Assembly (NCBI GenBank): GCA_036345935.2
Contig: JADWOT020000008.1
Span: 11,267,672 to 11,331,671, forward strand
From: Taenia hydatigena
Lineage: Eukaryota; Platyhelminthes; Cestoda; Cyclophyllidea; Taeniidae
Length of the DNA stretch: 64,000 nucleotides
Direction: 5' to 3'
Under the pieces are notes generated by a model. The model saw only the letters and a list, made by a program, of their open reading frames with translations, was not told the origin of the DNA and ran no database searches. The position numbers and the translations under genes are program-made. Position 1 is the stretch's first letter; the number at the start of each line of letters is the position of its first letter. Of this stretch, positions 1 to 11,323 are shown piece after piece.

Positions 1-61
1 AAAGATTAGAGATTAATTGATCCAGTGCTTTATAGAGGACTGATTGGATTCATTATTCCAG

Positions 62-1882
62 TGCTCAAGCGAGTTATTAAATCCTTCCCCTCTTGCCCAT
101 GTGTTCCCAGCTCCATCAGTGCAGCTTCCTGAAAAGGATTCTACGACTCTGCGAGGGGGTCGACGATCCGGACCCAAAAGTATGTTTAAACATCTTAATA
201 AGGTAGCAGAATGTGTTAACGTGCCTATCCTGCTTGCTTTTTATTTTCCTATTCTATGTTCTGATTCTCTATGTACTTTTTGCATGAAAGGCGGCCGTTT
301 AAGAACCTTATTGACTGATTACTTTAGGTTTAGTCTTCTTTATCAGACCTTTTGAAACCATATTTAGGTATATCGATTTTCCGTTTGCTTGTAACTTTTC
401 TAGTTTGTTGAGGGTGCGCTTGTTAACACTTTTTTTCTAACATCCTTGGTTCTTGTAAATCTTGCTTATTGAATTAGCCGTATTTGATAATTTGAATGGA
501 ATTCGTTAATGAGGTGCCTTATTTGAACCATGGGGCCAATGTGTTTACTGGTCCTTTTAAGTGCAAGAAATGTGGTCGCTGCTAAGCATTCATCCAGGGG
601 TGAGTCACCTGCATACAGCATTACAGTTTGGAGTTGTCAAGCGCAAATTTTCCCCCAAGCACTGCAGTCCGTTTACCTAACCGTGTACGCTAGGCATACC
701 CACTGATACGAGCTTCAGCCTGGATGGCACTATACATGATAACATTTTGCGTTTGAATTGCTGTGCATGTGCATAAGCAAACTGACCTCCAGCAGTAATA
801 TTCCCAACTCTAATGATGCCCTCTGGGTATCACCATGGGGACTATACCATGATAAGATTAAAACTGTGACTTGCGAAAACGCAGATGGCTGCAACATACC
901 TAGCCGTTTTCCAAACCCTCAAATCTCGCTTTCTCGATGCGAATTAGCTTTCAATGCTGTGTAACGTTAGAAAAATTCAATTTATGTCATTGAAGGCTAA
1001 ATTTACACCCATAGTAGGGATGACTTTTTCAGTGCCAAGCGACAATGGCACAATCTCCTGATCAATTTTACCGAATAGCTGGCTGGCTGAATAACATTTC
1101 GGAGGAAACTCGACCAAACTCTACTAAGTGTAGGAAATTTGGCCATTTGTATGGATTTTCCGTGAGAAAGATGGATTTGAGGGATTGCAATGTACGCGAA
1201 TGCTTTTATTTTAATTGAATTGCGAATGGAGTATTGCGTGCATTTTTATCAACAGCAAGACCAACATGTCAGTGTAGCTGACGCTCTGGATACACGCGAT
1301 GCATTTTTAATTTTAACCTTGTTAAAGGAGTTGTTTCAAGGCGTCGAACTCGGACTCCAGTCTCTTTCAGTACAACAAAAAGGAGAAAACCGGCACAAAA
1401 TCTTGCAAGAGTGGAAGTAAAATCAGAAGCGTCCCAGCAGGCTCGTGACGGAAAGGTAACAGAAGCGGTATCAACAAGCGCTCCGGAGTCTAATGTGGAT
1501 CCAGCACGTCTTCGTTGGGTGCGCCAATTGCTAAGTCATCCACAGAGTCGGGTATACACTTTCGCTGAGCTCGATAAACTTGTCATCGACCTTGTTAATA
1601 GCGCCTCCTCTTCAAGTGGGTTTCAGTTCTCCTGCTGATTGGTTGCTCTTTCCGTCCTTTACGCTTTTGTTTTTGCTAGTTCTTTTTTGCTCTTTTAGAG
1701 TCTTCGAAGTTGACTCCGAGCCAATTTTAATTTTAAACCCATTTTTGGTTGCATTTATATATTTTAACAATATGTACACATTTTTGTACTTTTGAATGAT
1801 TTTGATATGTACATATACTTTTGACTGGTTTTTTTCACCGATGTGCAGGGAGCTGAAATGCGCTTTGGTTCTAATAAAATAA
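62..1882 (+). CDS. 3' part of an unidentified basic, probably nuclear protein
   Basis: Three consecutive exons join in frame: 62-179, 1328-1619 and 1849-1882, ending at TAA 1880-1882. All have GT donors and AG acceptors, and the phases agree (phase 1, then phase 2). The gene continues upstream of the window. The protein is rich in Ser, Pro and Arg, with a basic patch (RRSGPK, RRRTRTP, TKRRKP) that looks like a nuclear localisation signal. It ends in a predicted helical segment (LRWVRQLLSHP, then AELDKLVIDLVNSAS). I do not recognise the family. A basic linker followed by a short C-terminal helical domain is vaguely like borealin, but the similarity is too weak to name it. The 1.1 kb intron 180-1327 and the 229 bp intron 1620-1848 show nothing else. 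Confidence 0.5.
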
Positions 1883-2632
1883 TAGACTTAATCTGGCGCT
1901 AACCAGTTGGCTATTCGATTTGCTTACTTACTCCCCCTTTGGGGTTTGGATGATAAGCTCGTGAGTGCCTGGACTGGTGGCCTCGTACGTGCTTGTAACT
2001 CGAGGCTACAAGCTTACCAGTGGAAGGAAGGCGTCTCGTCCGTTCTAGATTTTTGCACCATTGTGTGCGGCATGTGGAAAACGGACGGAGCGGTAGGTTT
2101 CGCACATAGTTGTGGTTCTCGTATTCAGTTTTTAGACTGTAGGTGGGGGGCACTGTTAGCGCTTTAGGCTGCCGTCCAAGACCCGGGTGAGCGACTGTGC
2201 TGCGAATGGATTTCCTCACTCTTAATGTCCAATGAATTTGTGAGTAGTATTCGAATATTGGGGCCGCCCCATTACTAGATTGTTAGACTTTGGAATCCTG
2301 TCATTCACAATCGATGAGCATTCCTACAAGCCTGGGAATATTTGCATAAAAATAACTCAAAATAAAAGATATAACGGGGCACCATGCGTCCACTTCGATG
2401 AGTGCATAAATATTGGTGTCAAAGCCATGTTTTCGAATCGCCGAAATCACGAAAAAATGTCGTGGTTCTTTTATATTTCTTTACAGGCAACTTATTGACA
2501 GGAAAGCAGTATTAACTGGATGCGATTATAGCCATCGTAACAATGTCATTGATGCACCGGATTAAAACAGGTTCGTTGCATCTATCCCTAAATCAGCCTA
2601 TTATTTTCTTCCAAGTCTGGTTTGGGAGTAAC
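1883..2632. other. Intergenic / 5' flank of HAT1
   Basis: This 750 bp holds only short open frames without splice or codon support. It separates the stop of the upstream gene from the first recognisable HAT1 codon, so it probably contains the HAT1 promoter and 5' UTR. No clear TATA box was seen. Confidence 0.4.
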
Positions 2633-5186
2633 ATGAACAATATCATCAGCGCATACAAGGCGAACGCTTATGAAGTCATTCACTTCAAATTGAGTGAGAG
2701 TTTTTAAATGTTTTCCAGCGTTGCACTCTAGCGAAGTCATCAATGTTCTATTACAAGTCGATTTGGAACTGAAAATAATCTTTTTGATAACCTATACGGA
2801 TTATTTTGCGCGCCTTTAGATAACTTTACTCCACGTACTCTATGCTTATTTTACTGTTTCTTAATTTATCTGAGGTTAATATTGATCCCAGCTGCTTATC
2901 TCGTTTGTCATGCTACATGCATTGGTATAAATGCTCTCCAAAGCATATGATCCTCGTTCTTGTTGGTTGAAAAGTAGCGTAATGTTTTCCATATTCTCAT
3001 TAGTTAGAGAAAAGGGGGACTTAGATGCTGAGGAGTCTTTTATGCCGGATATGACGCACCAGGTTTTTGGCGAAAGGTTGGTTATTGAATTCATGCCTAA
3101 TTGGTGTTAGCGAAATAATATTCGGCTATAAAGATCCTAATATCACCATTGCCTACATGGCTGGAAGCCTTTCTACCTTTGCCGATATTAAATATTCAGA
3201 GAAGATATCTCAGTCTATTTCCGGCGGAGTTAAGGTATAGTGGATTACCTCTCATTTGCCTCCCTTTAGCCTGATGACATTTTAAAATCCTTGAAAAATG
3301 TGTACCCACAAGGTATTTACACCGAAAGGTCGGATTTCTTGAACACATTTGAAGAAGAGTTGAAGTTCAAGCCTTTTGGTAGTTTGCGCTCGAGTTACAC
3401 GATTAGCAGAGATGGAAAGCCCTGCGATTTTTTGGTGTACTGCGTCGATCACTCGTCACCCGACTTCGAAGCTTTTTCCAAGTACCTTTTGCGCATGGAA
3501 CCCTTCCTTCTGTTCTTTGTTGACGAATCCTCGTTCGTTGATTTGGATAACCGATGGAGCTTCTACGTACTGTAAGGCGCATGTGTGCGCTTAGACTACC
3601 AACCTTTATAGGTACGAGAATTTTAGTTCCGCGAGCTCTCCAAACAAACGTTTTGCGTTCGCTGGCTACTTGTCAGTATACAAGTTCTACGCGTATCCAG
3701 AACACGTTCGGCCTAGATTGAGTCAGATGCTAATTCTGCCTCCCTTCCAGAAGATGGGTCACGCTACCCGACTTCTTGAAACGGTTTACGAAGATCTGAC
3801 TCCTTTGACCGAAGTTATTGACATTACTGGTACGATTTAAACAAAGGTTACTTTTAAGCCTTTATTGGCAACCTGAGGGTTACGGCGTCGTTTTTGACTA
3901 AAAATATTTACCACCAAAGATTAATGGCGCTTTCAATTGCCATGCTAAATACCTTTGTTTAGGTTATGCTAGTCTTCTCATTGTACCTGAATAACATTTT
4001 TTTCACCAATGATAGTACACTTAAACTTGGCCAGTTTTTTTTTTTCAAGGATGGCCTATTTATGGCGCCATTACAAGCTATTAAAGGGGTGTAATAGTTT
4101 CCTAGGAATCAAACGCAGAATAGAACGCACATTCCTTATTGTAAAGCGCAAGTGAGGTGTACACTGTAGACCTATGGAAAAGATAAATGCTCTGCTCCAT
4201 TTCTATTATCGCAAGCCATAATTTGTGACAGTGGACTAAGTTCTATTCCTCTTGTAGGAGAGAGTCAAGGGTGCGAGATTGAATAAGCCGCTCATTTGCG
4301 TGTTTTAGTGGAAAGTCCCTCAGATGATTTAACCCGACTGCGTGACTATCTGGATAGTAAGCGTTGCCTGGAGTTGGCAGACTGTGTAAAGATTCTCAAG
4401 GAGGTGAAGAAGAGTGTGGGATCGGCGGTGGTGCCCACAGCGGAGAAAGATGTGGAAGCTGCAGAACAGGCGGCGCCGTCCAGCGTCAAGCGCAGACGTC
4501 TCAGCGTGACTCCGGCGGAGACCCGCAGCGTCAACGCGGCCAACAGTTTCTATAAGGTGGTGCGGCAGCAGCTCAAGTTATCTCGTACACAGTCCCGTCG
4601 CGTCTACCAAATCCTACTCTTCTTCCTCCTCACTCACGACAAACCTGAGGCTGTGGAGGCCTATCGCAAAGCTCTTCTCAAGCGCACTCGCATTGTCAAT
4701 GGTGTAGGCCTTTCTCTCCCTCTATGTAGACATAGAAAAAAACCTCGCATCTCATAGAAATCTTCCCTTTTATGATGAATTTACCGCCGTCAGTTTCAAG
4801 TTAGTGCTAGCCTCAATTTTGTTTTTGTGTGAGCTATCTAAGGTTTGCTTGTCATTGCCATTTGTTCTACTTTAAGGAAGGAGTTACGCAGTTCTACCAA
4901 TTTGATCTCACCCGCTTTCTGCTATGGTTGTAATTGCGCATTCAGCAACATTCAGACAACAATTCCCGCTATCATTTGATTTTAGCGGCCTCGCTTGGCT
5001 TCCTCAACGTTTGCGCCAACAATGAATCGGCACAATTTGATCACTGATCTTTTTAACGAGGAATACGAACGCGAGGTGGTGCAGCAGGTGGAAACGGAAT
5101 TGGCCGCCTACAAGAAGGTCGCCGAGAAGTTGGAGGCAGCTGTCGGAGTGGGCGAGGTGGATCTTAAGTGTCTCGAGAATGACTGA
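2633..5186 (+). CDS. HAT1: Histone acetyltransferase type B catalytic subunit HAT1
   Basis: HAT1 acetylates newly made histone H4 (Lys5/Lys12) before chromatin assembly, usually with RBBP7/RBBP4. The exons are 2633-2693, 3004-3076, 3111-3234, 3270-3571, 3612-3829, 4309-4703 and 4986-5186. They total 1374 nt, giving 457 aa plus stop, against about 420 aa in animals. Family landmarks occur in order: a THQVFG block, FGYKD...YMAGSLST, FKPFGSLRSSY, VDESSFVDLDNRW, then the acetyl-CoA loop QKMGHA (about residues 233-238) in the GNAT fold. The DIT-x-E motif carries the expected catalytic Glu at about residue 261. A basic insert (KRRRLS) precedes the C-terminal helices. The ATG at 2633 starts a segment matching the HAT1 N-terminus, but a further upstream exon cannot be excluded. 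Introns of 34, 35 and 40 bp occur beside longer ones. Confidence 0.93.
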
Positions 5187-5333
5187 CTCTTCGTCCTCCC
5201 CTTCTCAATCTTGCTTCTGCATTTATCGTAGCCTTTGACGCCTCACTGTTTATTCTATCATGACACTTTTTATACATAACAGAATTTGTTGAGATTATCA
5301 TAGTTTATAGCTTAATGACAAAGTAAATCGGAA

Positions 5334-5339
5334 AATAAA
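5334..5339 (+). promoter_or_regulatory. Polyadenylation signal AATAAA of HAT1
   Basis: An AATAAA lies 148 nt after the HAT1 stop, in an A-rich stretch. The gene on the other strand ends about 100 nt further on. Confidence 0.5.
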
Positions 5340-5441
5340 AACGAAATACGCAAGGTGCGTGCAATTTAGACCGGGTGCTGCTGTGTCGTTCCTGCAGTCA
5401 GTAGTAGGTGGCGAGTGTTTCCTGTTTCTATTATTCAGCGC

Positions 5442-5994
5442 TCAAGTATGGCTAGTCAAGATGAGTGGCGGTGGTTGTGCATGCGATTGCGTGTAGTGAT
5501 GGTGAAGTCTCTTGCGAACAAGGAAACAAAATATGCGTCGGTAGGTGGCACGTAATACTGGTGTAAACTCGAAAACTCGCCAGTTAGTCTGGGAGTTAAG
5601 GTCCCAGCCGTCAGCATCCATTTCGTGAGGAGCCCGACGTCCTGCGTGCTCGGCTGACACTTGATTAGTTGTAGAATGGAGGAAGAGACGAGTCGTTGTA
5701 GAGACGGTAAACATTATCACTTACAAAGATTTGCCTTTGAGAGAGCCAATTTAAACCAGGCAAAGGGATAAGTAAGCTATCCTTGGATAGTTTAACAAAA
5801 CTGACGTCTTCCTGTTTGTAGGCTTCCGGCTACTAGACTGTCAACAAATAAACCCAGTTTTTGACACCTACCGTAGACGTCTCTGCCGCTTGACTGGTTT
5901 CTCATGATTTCTTCCGAGGACTCTGGAGACTTATGCTCCCTAAGTGGCGGCGTGGGTGTGTGCTTGGTAAACACGCCAGTGCGTGTGGATTCGA
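5442..5994 (-). CDS. 3' exons of an unidentified gene, tail-to-tail with HAT1
   Basis: Two minus-strand exons, 5994-5872 and 5659-5442, join in phase 1 across a GT-AG intron (donor GTAGGT). They end at a stop at 5442-5444. The first encodes a hydrophilic segment (TKHTPTPPLREHKSPESS, then SSGRDVY). The second continues with HEMDADGWDLNSQTNWRVF and a basic, His-rich tail. I do not recognise the protein. An open segment at about 6012-6115 on the same strand (LPEEHKFENRDALVIQQPP) may be an upstream exon. Another possible exon is 7314-7235. No start codon or full model could be set. Confidence 0.4.
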
Positions 5995-6119
5995 CTTGGA
6001 AGAAAATGTACTTAATTTGTTGCCTGTCTTAAGGTGTTGGATCCACGTGCGCGTGTTTGCCGGAGGCTGTTGAATCACTAAAGCATCTCGATTTTCAAAC
6101 TTGTGCTCCTCGGGCAAAT

Positions 6120-7234
6120 CTTGTGCCGTAAGGTGACGATGTTAGGGCGGTGAACTCCTACACGAATAATACCACCGAATTCCCCCATAATTAGTCATTT
6201 AAAATGTCTTTTTATTGATAACCGTTGGAAGAAAGTTGGCACACTGGTTCAGTGTAAATTATTTGCCAATTCCGATGAAGCATATTCGGTTCATAGAGTG
6301 AAACAGCGCTTAAAAGTGCAGAGCAATCAAATCCAGGAGGCCTGACACCCCATTTAATCTATATCCTGTTCCATGGTGCAGCTTGTAGGAATGATGGTGT
6401 CGCGCGGTCTTACCGGAGTGTTTTGAATAAAATTTGAGTGAGTTGTCTCAACAAATAGCCATACATTTTCGAAGACACGGTGTCGTTATTTTAAGGATGC
6501 TTGAGCAAATTTGGAAGTGCGCATCTAAATAGGCGTTGTTAAAATTTCTACAAATGTGGACATTTTTGAGCAGTCAAAATCTTCAATAAGAAGGGATTCA
6601 TAAATTGTTTTTGAGGTTGGATTCAAGGCTATTAGATGCAATGTTGTTTTCTATGCATGCAAATTTAATGCTTGACGAAAAAAAGTCGTTTCCACCATTA
6701 CCACGTATTCAAGAAACAGTTGTTGTTGCTCCTGACAGGGCATGTGTGTCACAGTAACATGATAAACTTTACAAATATTTCATGGTTAGTAAGCAGCCAC
6801 TGACTTGGGCATGCTTATAGCAAGACGGAAATATCTCAAGTTTACCCGAATGAAGGGCAATGTTGCACCGCCGTCAATGTTGCATTCTTAGTGAGGCCCA
6901 TCAACGGCTGTGAAGAACTAGATCGTGTAGAAAATTGCTACCCCGCTTGCCCGACCCAACAGACTTCATAACTCAAGAGCCTATGGCTGAAAATGGCCAG
7001 CCACATGTCGGAGCCGTGGCAGCTCCCGACATCACAACCAAACGCGAGTTAGGCATTAATAAAACTTCCGTCTACTCTTGTGTGTAACTTCTCTTGGCAG
7101 TTCAGCCGTTTAAGGTCATTAACTAGTCACGAGTGTTCCGACTAATAGCTGTGGTATAACACAAACAGATGCAAGCGCTGCAGCTGTTGGCACGATCAGC
7201 CCGCGTGGCCACGTACCACGCTTCGTGCTCTCAC
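6120..7234. other. Intergenic or intronic stretch, nothing firm
   Basis: No open frame with good splice sites was found on either strand. It may be intron of the minus-strand gene that ends at 5442, if the exon at 7314-7235 belongs to it. Confidence 0.35.
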
Positions 7235-7314
7235 ATCAAACTTGTTGAAATCAACCTTCTTGCCTTTGAGGACCTTAATTCCAACACAACCAGGCACAGC
7301 GGAGACAATGGCGT
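7235..7314 (-). CDS. Possible internal exon of an unidentified gene
   Basis: An 80 nt open stretch is bounded by an AG acceptor (7316-7315) and a strong GTGAGA donor (7234-7229). It reads AIVSAVPGCVGIKVLKGKKV, followed by DFNKFD, entering in phase 1 and leaving in phase 0. The composition looks coding. It could be an upstream exon of the gene ending at 5442. The family is not recognised. Confidence 0.25.
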
Positions 7315-7975
7315 CTGAAGTTTTAGATGATAGTAGAATGTAGTAATGGTTGGGTTGGGTAGGAAATAATACCAGAAAAGTACTCGATGAAGCAAGATAT
7401 TAGAATGCGCAATAAAGTTACGCCGTGTTACTTCAAACTATTTATAAGGTTGAGGGTCAATGTGTGAGACGCAATAAGGGTAATCTCATGCGAACTTACG
7501 CACTAGAAAGAATAAGAAAACCGGTTACTTAAACTGTGTGGGAACCCAAGCACCAGTGGGTCTTACATGCTGCCTAAGTATTTCAAAAGGGTACTTAGAG
7601 CAAAGTTAATGAGGCTGTAAATCGAGGTGCCTAGACTCTGCTGCTATCATCTCAAGTCAAACCCAGTGGCATGAAATTTGCATGACTAAAAAGAAAACTA
7701 CCTACGATGACCAGGAGAAGAGTTGGAACGATGCCTGACTCAGTGACCTCAATAAAACACTCATGTTATGCTCCCACAGCAGAATAAAACCAAAACAAGG
7801 GACGTATAAAGGCGATAATCACAAAAATGGTAAATTCAATAAGGCATTTCGTAAGATGCAAAAATACATCAACATCCACCCACCGTAACCAAAAATTTGG
7901 TGCCTAACGAGGAGGAACATGCCAGAATGGTTGAGGTAAGTAAAAGGCCACAAAGTCACGTTTGGGTGGGTGCAG
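7315..7975. other. Intergenic, 3' flank of the SAMD8-like gene
   Basis: No supported gene or RNA was seen. It contains the 3' UTR of the minus-strand SAMD8-like gene, but no canonical AATAAA was found close to its stop. Confidence 0.4.
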
Positions 7976-9629
7976 TTACTCGCGCTTCTCCCCCTGGGCG
8001 GTGGAGGCAGAAACGGTAGCACGAGAGACTGGTGCTGAGACGGAACTGGAGGGATGCGCAGCAAAGCAAAGCGAGAGGGCTGCCAGCGGCGCCACAATCC
8101 AGCGAAAATGACGCTGTCGCAAAAGATGCGCAGCCTCGCGTAGTGGATTGGAGAACTCGTGAGGCACCATGCCATGCACATCCGATTCGAAGAAGGTGAG
8201 GAGAGGAAACCAAATTTGAGCACGTCGCTTGTCGCATTGAAGGAGGTGCTGGTTGTTGGCCTGCCAGTGGTAATAAAGGAAGAGACGCGAGGTGATGTAG
8301 ATGGCAATAAAGACGTCGATGGAATAGTGCTCGTGGGCCGCTAAGATGAAGAAGACACCAAAGACGTTGAGCACCCACGTGAAGTTGTGCAGGCGGTTCA
8401 GGCGGCAGGGTGTGTATTCGGTAATAAAGAAGTTGAGCACTGTTATTACGGTTGTGTGTCCGCTGAACATATAGTCGCCGCAGGTTCTCACTCCTCGCAG
8501 AGTCATGCCTGGTGCAATAGAAGTGGATGCACACTAATTACCCATTCAGGAAAACACCGACTAGAATCGAAACATCTACTACTTTCGTGTTACGGATCAC
8601 ACAAAATAACTCACTCAAATAGAAGAAAGGAAAATTTGGCAATAGTTGTGCCATGAATAAAAAAGAGTCACACTGTCATTTCGATTGCGATAAACAAAGG
8701 ACAACAGGTATAGTTGTCACAAGACAAGCGTATGTTTCAGCGAAAATTTACAGAACAAGTTAGAAGAATGGGTAGCTGTAAAGCCACGTTTGTAAATACT
8801 TTAAAGGTGTACGAGAGGGTTGAAAACGTTGGAAACACGCACCCATTCCAAACCAAATTTCAGCGGCCCGAGCAAACCTCTCCCTATAGGAGTCATAAAC
8901 GAACGGTCGACACTCGGTAAGAAGATGCTTCCCAGGCACACTCAGTGAGGTAATAATCATGGTGACTGAGCGTAGCAGAAAGACGGTCCCCAGAAGTGAG
9001 CAGAAGCGGCGAAAGAGGATGAGACGATGTTTGTGGAAGAAGAGGACAGTAAACCAGATAAAGCACAGACAGACAGCAATCAGTTCGGCCGCCTCGAAGG
9101 CCCAGGGGATGTATGGCAGGTTGTCCAGCAGGATGTCTGGAAGTGGAGGATATTTAGATATGTCAGGCAGGCGCTCATGGGCCAAAACCATGACGAAAGA
9201 CGTGACGCCGAGGGAAAGGAAGGCGTAGATGGCGCTGACAATGACTTTCCAAATCTTTGGATTCAATTCGCGAACTGGGGAGACGGAAAATGGTCGACAG
9301 GACTCGCAGTAGTGCAAGCAGTCCAAATCATATTCAGAAAGAAGACTCGAACAGGAACAACAAGAAGTTTGGTGCCGTGAACGCCATGCGTCGATTAAAA
9401 AGAGAAGCCTTTTGAGAACGCCCATTTTAACAACGCCCATCTCACGAAGGTCGTTTATTGTGAGCATCGCAAAAGTGAAGCCATCAATCATGTGTTGCTT
9501 CAAAAGGAGACGAGTTTCGGCATCGACGCCTTGTGATTCGAGCCAGTGGAAAAAGGCTCCTGGCGGTTGATTGAGAAGATATTTCGTCTTGTGTGTAGAT
9601 TCAATCATTTTTTGCAACTCTAGAAGCAT
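7976..9629 (-). CDS. SAMD8: SAMD8-like sphingomyelin synthase-related protein
   Basis: Two exons, 9629-8843 and 8508-7976, join in phase 1 across GT-AG and total 1320 nt, giving 439 aa. Residues about 22-90 form a SAM domain ([30 protein letters not shown]). About six membrane segments follow. The family signatures are intact: [19 protein letters not shown], the HKHR loop, SLSVPG, then D3 ([10 protein letters not shown]) and D4 ([15 protein letters not shown]). These supply the His, His and Asp of the catalytic triad. SAMD8/SMSr transfers phosphoethanolamine to ceramide at the ER and helps sense ceramide. The ATG at 9629 leads straight into the SAM domain. The C-terminal tail past the last helix is Ser/Ala-rich and lineage-specific. 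SAMD8 is favoured over SGMS1/2 because of the SAM domain position and overall length. Confidence 0.93.
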
Positions 9630-10526
9630 TTAAAATGGAAAGTAGAAAAATCGAACTGGAGACAACTTTAATTTCAGGGAATGCGGATTTGCTGGGACAA
9701 ATTTAAAAACATGGTGATCTGAACCATAAACATCAAAGGCATGAGTACAGCTGTAGCCCAATCGTCAAAAGTGAGTCGCTTTAAGAATGTGCATACACGA
9801 AATCTCAAAGCGTAGGATTCGTCCACAGCTTTCTAATAACATCAAGAAGGGCTGAAGAGACCGCCTGAGAAACAAAAAAGGACCTAGGCTTTACGCGTTA
9901 ACTTAGGTAATAGGAAGGGAGATGCTACCCACAGGTAAAACATTTATCAAACGAGAAGGATAAAATATATGAGACGGAATGACGGCATACTTAAGTGAAT
10001 ACATTTCCCATAAATGTGCGCCAAGGTCAATTTGGGACTTAGCGGTTATATTTCAGATAATATAGTTAAACGAATTATTGGGTTGAAAGATGAAAAATAC
10101 CTCGATTGTTCTCCTTAACATGATCACGACGCTCAAGCTTTATTATCTGTGTAAAACAGGCATTTTTTAAATACCTGGTCAGCAGGGAATAATTATGGCG
10201 CATAGTTGTCTTATGTTGCAACGAGGTCGGAAATTTGAATTCAAATATGCAGCTCAACGCTAACACCTGCCATGGCCAAAATAATTTATTAAACATTGTC
10301 GTGCCATTTCTCCGTTCATAGGCTTTAGTATTCTTGTAGCGAAGGTAATTCAAATATGAGGGAATCGAATCCAGAACTAGCTTAAGAAGGCAAAAGGTAA
10401 CCTGTAGTGTTGGAATCGACTACCTATTTAACTTTAGTAAAACGCGAAACATGAGGGATGAAATCGGGCATTACGTTGTCACTCTTACCTTAGATTTATT
10501 CGACTACATAGTTTTGAGGCAATGTC
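9630..10526. other. Intergenic, 5' flank of the SAMD8-like gene
   Basis: Only short unsupported open frames occur. The presumed SAMD8 promoter lies at the left end, and the right end abuts a TRIM retroelement. Confidence 0.4.
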
Positions 10527-11318
10527 TGTAGCGTCCCGAGACTTTCTTGAAGGCAAAAGAAGGCATAATACCAGGGCACAATATCTATTCAGTGAACAGA
10601 GAGAATGTGGCTGTTGGCATGGCCCGCAGGCCAACTCACGCGGCCAGAGCAATAGAGCCTTACATAGTCCCTCTCCTCTTTTGATCGTCGTCCCCGACGC
10701 TCTTCTTGGTAAACCACCCGCGTCAGCCATCACAACGTAATTAATACTGGAAAAAACACCCGCGAGCTAAACGTGTCATTCATCGCAACCGAGGAAATGC
10801 TTTGCTGCCACGTCACTGATCTCTCTTGACAGTTCGACTAGATTGAGAGTTTCATCCACTTTGGTAACTAGAATCAGAGTAAGGGTTTCTATCGAGCATC
10901 GGCGTATCTATGGGGAGGCGTCAGAACACCGGTCCCATTAAGTAGGTTTATTAAGGTAACCGCAAGGAAACTTTTTAGGTAGTTCAGGGATGGTGGCGCC
11001 TCTGTTGTTAATAGCTTTCTTGCAGAAACGAAAAAAGGGGGTGGATGTCGAAGGCAGGTGTCGGTGTCAGCTCTTCTGTTGTGATATGTCAGAGATATTC
11101 CCATCCGTAGCACAGGCACTTCATTTGAACCGGCATAGATCGGAAGAAACTCCACAGTGTTGGGTCCGCCTTCCGCTGCCATCAATGTAGCGTTATGAGA
11201 CTTCCATGAGGGTAAAAGAAGGTATAATACTAGGGAGACCAGTCCACCCGGCTAGAGCAATATGGCCACCGGTGAGATCGAAGCCGAAACCGGCAATCAG
11301 AATAAGCAAAGGATTGCA
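10527..11318 (-). mobile_element. TRIM (terminal-repeat retrotransposon in miniature), near complete
   Basis: Read on the minus strand, the 5' LTR is about 11318-11186, the internal part about 11185-10656 and the 3' LTR about 10655-10527. Both LTRs end ...GCTACA, and the 5' one begins with TG. Directly after the 5' LTR comes a TGATGGCAGCGG-type primer-binding site. A purine-rich tract lies just before the 3' LTR. The internal part aligns block by block with the plus-strand element at 32071-32965 and encodes no protein. Flanks are ATGTC (10522-10526) and ATGCC (11319-11323), an imperfect 5 bp target-site duplication. The copy is old: both LTRs carry deletions. Confidence 0.8.
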
Positions 11319-11323
11319 ATGCC

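Noticed and set aside
62..1882. Naming the first gene borealin
   Set aside because: Only a general layout and a few C-terminal hydrophobic positions agree, and that is not enough.
8387..9380. Plus-strand frames at 8387, 8959 and 9027
   Set aside because: They are antisense shadows of the SAMD8-like exons, whose motifs are unmistakable.
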